Shown: positions 17,463 through 27,093 of the stretch, piece by piece
Layout of the letters: every line of letters starts with the position of its first letter
Position numbering within the stretch: position 1 is the first letter of the stretch
Assembly: GCA_020638955.1 (NCBI GenBank)
Contig: JACKHO010000001.1
Coordinates: forward strand, 1,054,001 to 1,118,000
Origin: Planctomycetaceae bacterium
GTDB taxonomy: Bacteria; Planctomycetota; Planctomycetia; Planctomycetales; Planctomycetaceae
Reading direction: 5' to 3'
DNA length: 64,000 nt
The notes under the pieces: model-generated
Told to the model about the DNA's origin: nothing
What the model saw: the letters and a program-made list of their open reading frames with translations, nothing else
The model's database searches: none
Made by a program: the position numbers and the translations under genes

Positions 17463-19067
17463 CTACGGCTGTGACATGCTGATAATTTCGCTTCCAGCCT
17501 GATGCAAGGTTTCATAACCAGTGCTCATGGACTGGGTGAGGTTTTCAATTGAGGGGGTCATCATTTGCAGGCCGAACGTGTAGGGAAACACTCCCATCAG
17601 CACTGCGAAGACAATCAAGGTGAGGGCAATCGCCGTTTCACGACCATTGATGGGCGTGAGATCTTCAGGGTGCGGTCCCTTGTATTCAGGGCCGAGGTAC
17701 ACACGCTGAATGGTCCAGAGAATGTAGCCAGCGGTGAGAATCACACCCGAAGCGGCGATGACTGCGAGCAGCGGTGAGAAGTTCCAGGTGCTCAGCACGA
17801 CGAAGACTTCGCCGATGAATCCGCACAGTCCGGGAAGCCCGAGACCAGCGAAGAAAATGACGACAGCCAGACCACTGTAGAATGGCATTTTCTGCATAAT
17901 GCCACCGAACTTGTTCAGGTCGCGGTGGTGCACGCGGTCATAAAGCACACCGACCATAAAGAACATGCCCGCTGAAGAAATACCGTGACCGAGCATTTGG
18001 AACATGGCACCGGCCATACCCATTTGCCAGTGGTTCGGATTGACGGTAGTCCCGGTTGCTTCGTTGATTTTCCAGACGGCCATACCAATGAGCACGTAAC
18101 CCATGTGGCTCACGGAGCTGTAGGCAACCAGACGCTTGAAGTCGGTCTGGGCCATGGCGGCGAAGGCACCGTAAATGATGCTGAAGACCCCGAGTGCCAC
18201 CAGTGCATAAGCTGCGTACTGGGCACCGTATGGGCAAATTGGCATGGCGATACGGATGATTCCGTAACCACCCATTTTCAGCAACACGCCGGCCAGAATC
18301 ATGGAGATTGGAGTTGGGGCCTCGACGTGGGCGTCGGGCAACCATGTGTGGAATGGGAAGGCAGGCAGCTTAATTGCGAATCCGATGAACAGCAGAATGA
18401 AGGCGACGACCTGAGTACCCGAAGAGAACTCGCCGGCCTTGGCAATTTCACCCAGCTTGAGCAGATCGAAAATGTTCTGACCACCCGTGAGGCTCGATTC
18501 ACCGCTGCCGAAGTACAGCATCAACATGGCGATAAGCATGAGCACGGAGCCAGCGAGGGTGTAGAGGAAGAACTTGATGGCCGCATATTCGCGACGTGGT
18601 CCACCCCAGACACCAATGAGGAAGTACATTGGCAACAGCATGACTTCCCAAAACACGTAGAACAGGAAGAAGTCGAGTGACAAGAAGACGCCCAGCATCC
18701 CGGTTTCCAGGAGCAGGAACAGCGTCAGATAGCCACGAATTTTTTCCTTGATGCTCCAGGACGCCATCATGGCGAGCATGCTGACAAGGCTGGTCAGGAG
18801 GACGAGAGGCATGCTGATGCCATCGACTCCCAACTGGTAGTTGATGTTCCAGGTGGGAACCCAGGGAATGCTGACCTGCAACTGCATGGCCCCTTGAGCC
18901 ATGTCGAACTGCCCGAGCAGAAACAGCGTCAAACCAAATGTGACTGCCGTAATTGCCAGTGCAAACATTCGCATGCTCTCTTCCGCTTTCTTATCAAAAG
19001 CGTAGAGACCAAGTGCACCGATGGTCGGCAGGAAAATGATCAGACTCAGAAGTGTAAGCGGTTCCAT
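17463..19067 (-). CDS. nuoM: NADH-quinone oxidoreductase subunit M
   Basis: 534 residues, about 14 membrane helices. Diagnostic segments: FWEVMLLPMYFLIGVWGG with the conserved Glu of the channel, FAIKLPAFPFHTWLPDAHVE with the central Lys, and TDFKRLVAYSSVSHMGYVL. It is the second antiporter-like subunit of complex I and pumps protons across the inner membrane coupled to quinone reduction. It lies between nuoL (83 bases upstream) and nuoN (60 bases downstream). There is no sign of truncation. Confidence 0.96.
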   Translation of the reverse strand: MEPLTLLSLIIFLPTIGALGLYAFDKKAEESMRMFALAITAVTFGLTLFLLGQFDMAQGAMQLQVSIPWVPTWNINYQLGVDGISMPLVLLTSLVSMLAMMASWSIKEKIRGYLTLFLLLETGMLGVFLSLDFFLFYVFWEVMLLPMYFLIGVWGGPRREYAAIKFFLYTLAGSVLMLIAMLMLYFGSGESSLTGGQNIFDLLKLGEIAKAGEFSSGTQVVAFILLFIGFAIKLPAFPFHTWLPDAHVEAPTPISMILAGVLLKMGGYGIIRIAMPICPYGAQYAAYALVALGVFSIIYGAFAAMAQTDFKRLVAYSSVSHMGYVLIGMAVWKINEATGTTVNPNHWQMGMAGAMFQMLGHGISSAGMFFMVGVLYDRVHHRDLNKFGGIMQKMPFYSGLAVVIFFAGLGLPGLCGFIGEVFVVLSTWNFSPLLAVIAASGVILTAGYILWTIQRVYLGPEYKGPHPEDLTPINGRETAIALTLIVFAVLMGVFPYTFGLQMMTPSIENLTQSMSTGYETLHQAGSEIISMSQP

Positions 19068-19150
19068 GACTGGTCCAGATTCAACTCAATTGGCTGCCAG
19101 AATTCCCAGACAGCGTTGTTGTATTTCAAAGGTTTCCGAAATCCTCCGCG

Positions 19151-21634
19151 CTACCGCGGCAGGAACAGGAACAGCACCACGAACAGACAGACGACTGCCG
19201 CAGCGATAAACATGACATATTGACGCAGCCGACCAGTCTGCACGCCTTTCAGCGTCCTACCAGCGGCGTAAGTGACTTCACCAAACACGTTGACGATGCG
19301 GTCCACAACCGCTTCGTCGAATTTACGGTCCCACTGAGCAATTCCTACGGCCAGGCTGGCACAGGAATGCAGGAAGCGGTCGAGTGCTTCACGATCAAAG
19401 CCTGTGCACCACTTCGCGACCACGTGAACGGGCCGGGTGAACATGGAGTCGTAGATTTCGTCGAACTGCCACTTCGATTTCAGGAAGCGGTGAGCCGATT
19501 CAAATCGAGCCTTAACCAGTGCGGGATCGACAGCCTGCTTGCAGTAGAAGAGGTAAGCGACGACCGTTCCCATGAGTGCGGCAAGCAGGGCCATCATGCC
19601 CGCCTGACTGTGACACTCATGAATTTCATGGTGACTTGGAAGAGTCAAACCAAGTTCTCCTGCAGCTTGCACACCACCGGCCACGTGTGTGGGTTCACTG
19701 GTCAGCAGCAAATTCGCCAGTGGTCCGGATTCTCCACCGACGGCACAAAACGCGGCAAAGAAGGACAGGGCCAGCAATGGACCACACATGACCCAAGGGG
19801 ATTCGTGTGCGTGGTCGTGGACGTGATGATCTTTCGGCTTGCCGAAGAAGGTCATGAACCACATGCGGTGCATGTAGAACGCCGTAATCCCTGCGGTAAT
19901 CAATGGAATGAAGAACAGCAGTGAATGTGTAGGATTAAGCGTCGAGAAGGAAAGCGAGGACGCGATGATGGCGTCTTTCGAATGGAATCCCGAGAACGAA
20001 ATTGCCCCGAGATAAGGGAGCGTAATGGGGATTGCCAAGCCGCTAATGGCAACAACGCCAATCCACATGGTCCAACAGGTAATGGGCATTTTCTTGTAGA
20101 GGCCGCCCATCTTCGTCATTTCCTGCTCATGATGGCAGCCGTGAATGACGCTACCCGAGCAAAGGAACATGAGAGATTTGAAGAAAGCGTGTGTAATGAG
20201 GTGAAACAGTCCAGCAAGCCAACCACCCACTCCAATGGCCAGCATCATGTAACCGAGCTGACTAATGGTGGAGTATGCCAGGACCTGCTTAATGTCAGTC
20301 ACAACCAAGGCAATGGTGGCACCAATGAATGCGGTAATTGCTCCCACGTAGGCAATGACCAGCAGCACTTCCGGCGTGAACATTGGGAAGAATCGCCCGG
20401 CCAGATAAACACCGGCTGCGACCATCGTTGCCGAGTGCACCAGCGCGGACACCGGTGTCGGCCCTTCCATGGCATCTGGAAGCCACGTCTGCAGCGGGAA
20501 CTGGGCACTTTTACCGACGCAACCAGCGAAAATGCCGAGGCCAGCCACAACAAGCAGCCAGTAAGGAATGCGGCGAGCCTGGCCATCGTTACCCAAGAGG
20601 TGTTCTCCAGTCGCACTCTGCATGTAGGCGACACGGTTGAGGCCTTCGCCTTCCGTTTCGATCGCGCCGGCGTCGGTTCGCACCATTTGGAACAAACCCT
20701 GTTCACCGGTTTGATCTGGGTTGGTGTTGGCGAACTGGAAGGTACCGAACCAGGTCCAGAGAATCATGAGGCCGATGAGGAAACCGAAGTCCCCTACGCG
20801 GTTCATGATGAATGCTTTGTTAGCGGCCGTGCTGGCAGACTTGCGTTCGACGTAGAAACCAATCAGGAGGTAACTACAGACACCCACCAGTTCCCAGAAG
20901 ATAAACACCTGGAAAATGTTTCCTGCGAGGACGAGTCCCAGCATTGCGAAACAGAAGAGGGACAGGAACGAGAAGAACCGGTAGAAGCGACCGGGACGAT
21001 GGAAATGCTTTCCACCCGGCAAGTGGACCTGATGGTCTTCGTACGACTCAGTGAGTTCGTCACTCATGTATCCAATGGCAAACAAATGGATGCAAGTGGC
21101 GATGAAGGTCACCATCGTAAACATCAAGACGGTGAGACCGTCGATGTAGTAGTCGAGTGTGATCTGAATGCGACCGAATTTGGCGAGCGTGTAAAACGTG
21201 CCGTTGAAGGCGAACTTCAGCGGATTGTTGCCATGAGCTGCATGGCCGTGATGCTCTTCTTCACTGTGTGCCGGAACTGCGTGCTCATGATCGCCGTGGT
21301 GTTCTGCGTCCGCAGCATGGTCGGCGTCATGTTCGTGGTCCACATGGGTCGCTTCCGAAACCTCGTGAGTGGCGGCGGCAACTGCTCGGGGATTCTGCCA
21401 GATGTCGCTGACGTTCAGGTCGGCGGCGTCAAGCCAAGTGAGCAACGCTATAAGGCTGCAAACGAACCCTGTGGCAATGCATCCTACGGCGAGGAAAGCA
21501 GCTGCGCGGCTTTTGCGCCCCGACCAGTACCCACCGAAGACTTCGATGAGAAAACCAGCCAGCGGCAGCAACCACGCGGTGGTCAACAGCCACTTCAGCG
21601 TAGTGCCAGTCTCAATGTAAATATCGGGAGACAT
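19151..21634 (-). CDS. nuoL: NADH-quinone oxidoreductase subunit L with a His-rich insertion
   Basis: 827 residues, much longer than the usual ~610. Core motifs are FWELVGVCSYLLIGFYVERK, GKSAQFPLQTWLPDAMEGPT and TDIKQVLAYSTISQLGYM. The end of the protein carries the long lateral helix region and a last membrane segment. Extra length comes partly from an insertion at residues ~90-134, unusually rich in His, Asp, Glu and Ala (repeats of the type DHEHDADHAADAEHHGDHEH), between the first two hydrophobic segments and the conserved core. Another difference is an added loop around residues 320-350 (DAGAIETEGEGLNRVAYMQ). The operon neighbours are nuoK upstream and nuoM downstream. Confidence 0.95.
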   Translation of the reverse strand: MSPDIYIETGTTLKWLLTTAWLLPLAGFLIEVFGGYWSGRKSRAAAFLAVGCIATGFVCSLIALLTWLDAADLNVSDIWQNPRAVAAATHEVSEATHVDHEHDADHAADAEHHGDHEHAVPAHSEEEHHGHAAHGNNPLKFAFNGTFYTLAKFGRIQITLDYYIDGLTVLMFTMVTFIATCIHLFAIGYMSDELTESYEDHQVHLPGGKHFHRPGRFYRFFSFLSLFCFAMLGLVLAGNIFQVFIFWELVGVCSYLLIGFYVERKSASTAANKAFIMNRVGDFGFLIGLMILWTWFGTFQFANTNPDQTGEQGLFQMVRTDAGAIETEGEGLNRVAYMQSATGEHLLGNDGQARRIPYWLLVVAGLGIFAGCVGKSAQFPLQTWLPDAMEGPTPVSALVHSATMVAAGVYLAGRFFPMFTPEVLLVIAYVGAITAFIGATIALVVTDIKQVLAYSTISQLGYMMLAIGVGGWLAGLFHLITHAFFKSLMFLCSGSVIHGCHHEQEMTKMGGLYKKMPITCWTMWIGVVAISGLAIPITLPYLGAISFSGFHSKDAIIASSLSFSTLNPTHSLLFFIPLITAGITAFYMHRMWFMTFFGKPKDHHVHDHAHESPWVMCGPLLALSFFAAFCAVGGESGPLANLLLTSEPTHVAGGVQAAGELGLTLPSHHEIHECHSQAGMMALLAALMGTVVAYLFYCKQAVDPALVKARFESAHRFLKSKWQFDEIYDSMFTRPVHVVAKWCTGFDREALDRFLHSCASLAVGIAQWDRKFDEAVVDRIVNVFGEVTYAAGRTLKGVQTGRLRQYVMFIAAAVVCLFVVLFLFLPR

Positions 21635-21693
21635 GTAAACAAAACCGTTCGTCGACAGATAACGCGGGAAAAGTCCGGACTAAGAACGAGCCA

Positions 21694-22005
21694 TTACCCT
21701 TTCAAATCCGCTGCCCGATCGACATCAATGGTGAGATGGTTGTTGTAAAAGTTGAGTGCAATCGCCAGGGCAACTGCGGCTTCCGCAGCGGCCAGTACGA
21801 TGACAAACAGCGAAGCAATTTGACCATCGAGGCCGAGGTGTGTGTGCTGCGAGAAGGCGACGAAGTTCAAATTCGCGCCGTTGAGCACCAACTCAACCCC
21901 CATGAGGATTCCAATACCGTTTCGTTTGGTCGCCATGCAAATGACGCCACAAACGAACAGCACGGCTCCTACAATCAAGTAGCCACTCAGGCCAACAGAT
22001 TCCAC
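21694..22005 (-). CDS. nuoK: NADH-quinone oxidoreductase subunit K
   Basis: 103 residues with three membrane helices, the normal length. Start is GTG 22005, with GGGGAGG about six bases upstream. The conserved helix GIGILMGVELVLNGANLNFV contains the essential Glu of the proton path, and AAAEAAVALAIAL carries the second conserved Glu. It lies 39 bases after nuoJ and 59 bases before nuoL. Confidence 0.96.
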   Translation of the reverse strand: MESVGLSGYLIVGAVLFVCGVICMATKRNGIGILMGVELVLNGANLNFVAFSQHTHLGLDGQIASLFVIVLAAAEAAVALAIALNFYNNHLTIDVDRAADLKG

Positions 22006-22044
22006 AGAACACCTCCCCTTTCCTGCGAGTCGCTGCTTGTATTC

Positions 22045-22764
22045 TTAACTGGTCGGCTGTTCAACACGTCGTTTTGCCCGTGCCAGATAAGAAGCACCAA
22101 TCAATACGACCAACAGGTGGACGGAAATAATTTCAAACGGCAGCAGGTATCCGCTGGCCTGATTTGTTTCACTGACTTGAGCGTGTGCGTGGTCGTGAGC
22201 GGCGTGGGAGTGTGCTTCCTCGCCGTGAGCATGCTCGTGCCCGTGGTCATGATCAGCTTCATGGTGCTCATGCGCTTCTGAAGGGGCTGAGGCATCAGCT
22301 TGATCGACGCGAACGCCGAGCAATGCGGCTCCAATGTGACGCGAGGTACCGCCTTCACCCTGTTGATTGAACTCACCAGATGGTGACTTCACTCCCGCGT
22401 GTGACAACGTGTCCCGGTTTCCAACCCAGTCGACCGAAGTCACGGTGGGGATGAGAATGGCCAGGAGAGCAATGCCAATAACGCCTGCCTGAATCATTTC
22501 GGCAGGTTCGGACTTGATGGTGTTGAACGGGCCACTTGCGGTGAGCATGACACCGAAAATGAGCAGCACGACGGTACCGCCGACGTAAATCAGCAGTTGT
22601 GTGGCACCGACGAAGTCAGCATTCAGCATGAAGAACAGGCCAGCCACGCATCCGAGCGAAACGACCAGCCAGAATGCCATGCGGGCTACGTTTTGACTCA
22701 GCACAACTCCGAGAGCTGCGCCGCACGTCGCCAGGGCATAGATTGTGAACAGAAGACTTTCCAT
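22045..22764 (-). CDS. nuoJ: NADH-quinone oxidoreductase subunit J with a His-rich loop
   Basis: 239 residues. The N-terminal four helices are typical (MAFWLVVSLGCVAGLFFML, LLIYVGGTVVLLIFGVML with the flexible pi-bulge helix). Between the fourth and fifth helices there is a long loop; residues ~164-195 consist largely of His with Glu, Asp and Ala (HEHHEADHDHGHEHAHGEE and so on). The last helix is EIISVHLLVVLIGASYLARA. It starts three bases after the end of nuoH with GGAGG inside that end, so the two are translationally linked. There is no nuoI between them. Confidence 0.95.
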   Translation of the reverse strand: MESLLFTIYALATCGAALGVVLSQNVARMAFWLVVSLGCVAGLFFMLNADFVGATQLLIYVGGTVVLLIFGVMLTASGPFNTIKSEPAEMIQAGVIGIALLAILIPTVTSVDWVGNRDTLSHAGVKSPSGEFNQQGEGGTSRHIGAALLGVRVDQADASAPSEAHEHHEADHDHGHEHAHGEEAHSHAAHDHAHAQVSETNQASGYLLPFEIISVHLLVVLIGASYLARAKRRVEQPTS

Positions 22765-22767
22765 GGC

Positions 22768-24033
22768 TTAGTGTTCCTCCTCCTGCGGCGCGGCCACAGT
22801 CTCCGCTGCAACATCACCCGGCTCGGGATGGAAGTCGTGTGCTTCCACAACCGGAACAGGAACGCGTTCACCCATTGCTACGCCACTTCCAGGCAGCAGC
22901 GTTGTACGTCCAAGCACTGTCACCAGAATCAGCGGATACAACACCACACCGAGGAACAGGAAACAGGCAATTGGAACCAGATACTTCAGGCAGGTGGTCA
23001 TCACCTGATCGATGCGAAGTCGAGGCAGTGTCCAGCGTACCCAGATTTGCACGCAAACGAGTATTGCCGACTTCACCAGGAAGATTTTCATCCCAATGAC
23101 CCGGACGATGTAATCGCCCATCCAGCAGCTTTCCCCAATCGAGACAAACCAGTTGTCGAGCGGGGCAATACCAGTCCACCAGCCACCGAGGAACAACACC
23201 ACTCCGAGGGCACTCACGAAAAACATCGCGGCGTATTCACCCAGGAAGAAGAGCGACCAGCGGAAGCCGGAGTATTCCGTAATAAAGCCAGCCACCAGTT
23301 CGCTCTCAGCCTCGGCCAAGTCGAAAGGGGCACGCTTATTACTGGCGAGTGTGGCGACAAAGAAGACAAAGAACGCCAGGAATGTGAACGGATTCTGGAA
23401 GACAAACCAGTTCCAGATCATACCTTGCTGCATGTTGCCGATGTCGTTCAGGTTCATTGTGCCGGCCACGACGACTGGGATAACCGCAGTCAGGCCGAGG
23501 GGAACTTCGTAGCTCACCATTTGGGCGGCTTCACGCATTCCACCGAACAATGACCACTTCGAGCCGCTGGAGTAACCAGCAATGACGACCCCCAGGACTT
23601 CCAGGGACAACACAGCCAGCGCGACGAACAGGCCGCAATCCATAGCCACTGCTGTCCAACCGTTGCTGAACGGAAGGAACATGAAGGCACAGAACGCGGC
23701 GACAATGACAATATAGGGAGCCAGCCGGAACAGAAACTTGTCTGAGTCGGCAGGGGCTAAGTCTTCTTTTTGTAGCAGTTTGACGCCGTCGGCCAGAGAT
23801 TGCAGCCAACCGAAGCGACCACCGACGCGGGTGGGACCGAGACGGTCCTGAATTCGGGCTGAGACTTTCCGTTCCGCCCAAATGAATATTCCGGCGGGAA
23901 GCCCGAAGAATGTGAGAAGCAGGATGACGTGCACAACGGCAGCGAGAACCACCGGGCCCCATTCAGGGAGCCAGGAAATTCCCTGGGCGTCAATCCAGTC
24001 CGTAAGAGTGGAGGCAGCGAGCACGGGCGTCAT
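22768..24033 (-). CDS. nuoH: NADH-quinone oxidoreductase subunit H
   Basis: 421 residues, about eight membrane helices. Family signatures: ERKVSARIQDRLGPTRVGG at residues ~54-72, which lines the quinone chamber, and PFDLAEAESELVAGFITEYS. The subunit joins the membrane arm to the peripheral arm and forms much of the quinone site. It is the first gene of the operon seen here; upstream is protoporphyrinogen oxidase, not nuoA-G. The C-terminal tail after the last helix is longer than usual and acidic (ending EEEH). Confidence 0.96.
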   Translation of the reverse strand: MTPVLAASTLTDWIDAQGISWLPEWGPVVLAAVVHVILLLTFFGLPAGIFIWAERKVSARIQDRLGPTRVGGRFGWLQSLADGVKLLQKEDLAPADSDKFLFRLAPYIVIVAAFCAFMFLPFSNGWTAVAMDCGLFVALAVLSLEVLGVVIAGYSSGSKWSLFGGMREAAQMVSYEVPLGLTAVIPVVVAGTMNLNDIGNMQQGMIWNWFVFQNPFTFLAFFVFFVATLASNKRAPFDLAEAESELVAGFITEYSGFRWSLFFLGEYAAMFFVSALGVVLFLGGWWTGIAPLDNWFVSIGESCWMGDYIVRVIGMKIFLVKSAILVCVQIWVRWTLPRLRIDQVMTTCLKYLVPIACFLFLGVVLYPLILVTVLGRTTLLPGSGVAMGERVPVPVVEAHDFHPEPGDVAAETVAAPQEEEH

Positions 24034-24167
24034 GCGGGGGATTCGCTGTGTTGGGTTAACTCTCGAAATTCATCAAGAGGAAAAGAGCAGCTCACGTCAA
24101 TTTGATGCAAGATAATCTCTTCAGGTTCAAGTGAAGTGCCGAGTTATGACAGATGACCACCGGGGAT

Positions 24168-25640
24168 TCAAGCGACTGGCGTGCCCATTTCCGGCGCTGA
24201 GAAGAGCGATTCCCACAGCTTTTCCGACGCACTCTCCCCACTTTGAATTGAATCCGGGACTCCGACGCCGTGGCACGCGTTTCCGGCAAATTCAATTCCA
24301 GTCAATCCGTCTGCCAACGCCTCGATACGCTTCACGCGGTCCAAATGCCCGACGTGATACTGGGGCATTGCCCGGTTGTAACGCACCGTTTTCACGAAGT
24401 CTGGCGTGCCTTTGACGCCGAAAATCGATTTCAACTCCTGGGCCACGGTCGCCGCAATTTCGGCGTCGGAATGCTGCAGTTCTTCCGGCTGCATGGCTCC
24501 TCCAACGAAAGTGCGGAGAATGATGCTTCCCTCTGGTGCTCGCGTGGGGAATTTTCGACTGAGAAACGAGACAGCGAGGATTCGGCGGCGTTCTTTGTGC
24601 GGGATGACCAGTCCAAAGGCGTCCATCGGGTGCTCAATGTCAGACAGCTTGTGTCCGGAAACCACAATGGCACTCGATGCGTACTCAATTTCCCGAAGTT
24701 TTTCTGCCAGTTCGGGTTGCAGGTCGGCAATGAGGTCGGCCATGCGGTAAGCGGAAATGGCGAGGACCACCCCATCCGCCTCAATAATCTCGCCATCCTC
24801 GCATTTCAGCCGGTACTTGGCAGTCCCTTGATCATCAGATTTCTGGCTGATGCTCTGGATTTGCGTCGACTTTCGCAGCAGTCCGAGCGATTCCACCCGT
24901 TTTTGCAGCGTCTCGGTAAGTTGTCCCATCCCTTCCCGCAATGTGGCAAACAGTCCGTACCTCACTCCGCTCACCTTCTCGCCGGATTGCTCTTTCGGCT
25001 GACTCCGTAGAGCCCGAATGAGGCTGCCGTGGGTCCGTTCCATGTGAACAAAGCGGGGGAGCGTGGCCTTCAGGCTCAGCTTTTCGGGGTCGGACGTATA
25101 AATCCCACCGACCAGCGGTTGCACAATATTTTCCAGCACTTCGTTGCCGAATCGTCGCCTGACGAATGCGGCGAGGCTTTCATCTTCGTTTGACTTGGAA
25201 CGGGGCACAAACAGTTCAGATGCCACCCGCAGTTTTCCAAACAGGCTGAGCAGCGGGGTGGTGATGAGTGGCCACCATTCGCCGGGCGCAAGCAAGTTGA
25301 AGCCCGCTGGCGTTGGGATGGGACGGCCATTTTGCAGAATGAACGACCGACGGAACTGTTCGTCGACCGAAATAAGTTCGTCCGCCAGCCCAAGGCGTTC
25401 GCACAAATTCACCGCCGCCGGTTTGTTCGTGATGAATGAATCAGCCCCGGTTTCGACGACGTAGTCGCCAATTCGTTCCGTCCCGAACAGGCCGCCACAC
25501 CGATTTGTCGCTTCGACGAGAGTGACTTCCACCTTCTGGTCACAGTTCGCATTCAGCTCGAGCAGGCGGTTGGCGGCGGCGAGGCCGGAAATACCGCCCC
25601 CCACAACGACAATGCGGCGTGTTTGACTGGAACCGGACAT
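24168..25640 (-). CDS. hemY: Oxygen-dependent protoporphyrinogen oxidase
   Basis: 490 residues from ATG 25640; a longer frame to 25820 lacks family support. It oxidises protoporphyrinogen IX to protoporphyrin IX, the penultimate step of haem synthesis. The N-terminus has the FAD-binding Rossmann motif VVVGGGISGLAAANRLLEL, then VEATNRCGGLFGTERI and VETGADSFITNKPAAV. The C-terminus GLTGIEFAGNACHGVGVPD with the following ESASEKLW is the second FAD contact typical of HemY-type enzymes. It lies 134 bases upstream of nuoH on the same strand, so it may share the operon. Haem supply and respiration would fit together. Confidence 0.93.
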   Translation of the reverse strand: MSGSSQTRRIVVVGGGISGLAAANRLLELNANCDQKVEVTLVEATNRCGGLFGTERIGDYVVETGADSFITNKPAAVNLCERLGLADELISVDEQFRRSFILQNGRPIPTPAGFNLLAPGEWWPLITTPLLSLFGKLRVASELFVPRSKSNEDESLAAFVRRRFGNEVLENIVQPLVGGIYTSDPEKLSLKATLPRFVHMERTHGSLIRALRSQPKEQSGEKVSGVRYGLFATLREGMGQLTETLQKRVESLGLLRKSTQIQSISQKSDDQGTAKYRLKCEDGEIIEADGVVLAISAYRMADLIADLQPELAEKLREIEYASSAIVVSGHKLSDIEHPMDAFGLVIPHKERRRILAVSFLSRKFPTRAPEGSIILRTFVGGAMQPEELQHSDAEIAATVAQELKSIFGVKGTPDFVKTVRYNRAMPQYHVGHLDRVKRIEALADGLTGIEFAGNACHGVGVPDSIQSGESASEKLWESLFSAPEMGTPVA

Positions 25641-25904
25641 CAGAAATCCAAGGCGGGGCAATGAAGGTGGGAACGCTGTTCGACAGTTTAGCGAGCAAAC
25701 CGGGGCGACTGTCAAAAGATGGGTTCTCAGGTTACGGAAAACGGGTCCGGCAAGGCATCGATTCCTCCCAAGCGTGAGACTGCCGACGCGTCGCCTCTGT
25801 TTGACTTCACCTCCCGGCACCCGTATTCTGCCTGCTGTCCCTTCAAATTAGCCACGATTGATTCGTGTTGTCTGCGTATTCCTCAATTCATTGGATCTCC
25901 TGAC

Positions 25905-27083
25905 ATGCTCAAATTTTCGCGACTTGCTCGCCGTCACTGGTTGCTGTTGATGTGTACCGCCTTAGCCATTGGTCTCACCGGTTGCGGTGGCGGTGGAGGT
26001 GGCAACGGCGATGGTTCTGGCCCTGGCGACGGCAGCGGAGGCGGTAATGGCAAGGGGAATGGTCAGGGAAAGAACGCAAATTCCGGTTCGACGAAGCGAA
26101 TCGTCATTCTCACAAATGGTCCCGACCCGTTCTGGGACACGTGTGAAATTGGCGCCCGCGATGCAGAGGAAGAACTCGGCCTAGCGGACAGCGGATTCAA
26201 AGTAGACTTCCATCGAGGCGATTTCACCGACAAGAAGCAAATCGACATGCTCAAGCAGTATGGGCTCGATCCTGACATCGTGGCTGTGGGCATCTCAGTC
26301 TTTAACCCGGACAATCTACCTCTCATTGAGGAGATGAGGGCCTTGCAGGAAAAAGGGGTCAAGGTTGTCACGATTGACAGCGACGTGAATCGTGACGAAT
26401 TTCGCGATGCACGATTTGCTTACCTTGGGACAGACAACATTATTGGCGGACGCGAATTGGGGCGTGCTGCCAAAGCCGTGGCCCCGGAAGGCGCCAACTT
26501 CGCCTTCTTCGTTGGCAGCCTTGGAGTGGCGAATGCTGTTGACCGGATGCAAGGTTTCGTTGAGGGTGCAGGAGACGACTTCCAGGAATTGGCCCGACGT
26601 TCCGACGATGGCAAACCAGCTGAAGCTCGCCGGAACGTGGAAAATGCTCTGAATCAGTTCTCTGAGCTCAATATGCTCGTTGGAATTTGGGCATACGACA
26701 CACCACAAATCATCAACGTCGTCCGGGACCGAAACATCCGAGACAAAACCAAAGTCATTTGCTTCGATGCCGCCGAAGCCAGTATCGATGGAATGATGAA
26801 TGGCCAAGTCGATGTCATGGTAGTTCAAAATCCCTACCAGATGGGCCATCACGGTGTGAAACTCATGCACGCATTGGTTTCTGAAGATCAGGCGGTTGTT
26901 GACGAAATGTATCCAGAATATGCGAAAGAAGGGGAGAAGGACGTCTTCCGAACCGAACTGCGAGTGGTGATTCCCGACAGCGGATCCTCGATCTCGGGAG
27001 ATTTGTTTGAAGAGTCGACCATTTTGTTCAAAGCGTCCGAATTCAAAGAGTGGCTTGAAGAGCGATCCCTTATCAGTTCGTAA
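25905..27083 (+). CDS. Sugar-type ABC transporter substrate-binding lipoprotein
   Basis: 392 residues from ATG 25905. The signal LLLMCTALAIGLTGCGG ends in the lipobox LTGC, so the protein should be a lipoprotein. A glycine-rich linker of ~35 residues (GGGGGGNGDGSGPGDG and so on) follows. The mature domain is a type-I periplasmic binding fold of the ribose/xylose class: RIVILTNGPDPFWDTCEIGA, DPDIVAVGISVFNPDNLP, GVKVVTIDSDV, AYLGTDNIIGGRELGRAA and IDGMMNGQVDVMVVQNPYQMG. These are typical of RbsB relatives. It pairs with the EF-hand permease downstream. The sugar is not identifiable. Confidence 0.92.
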   Translation: MLKFSRLARRHWLLLMCTALAIGLTGCGGGGGGNGDGSGPGDGSGGGNGKGNGQGKNANSGSTKRIVILTNGPDPFWDTCEIGARDAEEELGLADSGFKVDFHRGDFTDKKQIDMLKQYGLDPDIVAVGISVFNPDNLPLIEEMRALQEKGVKVVTIDSDVNRDEFRDARFAYLGTDNIIGGRELGRAAKAVAPEGANFAFFVGSLGVANAVDRMQGFVEGAGDDFQELARRSDDGKPAEARRNVENALNQFSELNMLVGIWAYDTPQIINVVRDRNIRDKTKVICFDAAEASIDGMMNGQVDVMVVQNPYQMGHHGVKLMHALVSEDQAVVDEMYPEYAKEGEKDVFRTELRVVIPDSGSSISGDLFEESTILFKASEFKEWLEERSLISS

Positions 27084-27093
27084 GGACTGCTGG

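Noticed and set aside
19925..21748. Long 607-residue plus-strand frame opposite nuoL
   Set aside because: It is an antisense shadow of the strongly conserved nuoL gene, full of Glu, Gln, His and Asn from the complement of membrane codons, with no family resemblance or start signal.
22597..23553. 318-residue plus-strand frame opposite nuoJ/nuoH
   Set aside because: Antisense shadow of hydrophobic genes with the same composition bias; spans a gene junction.
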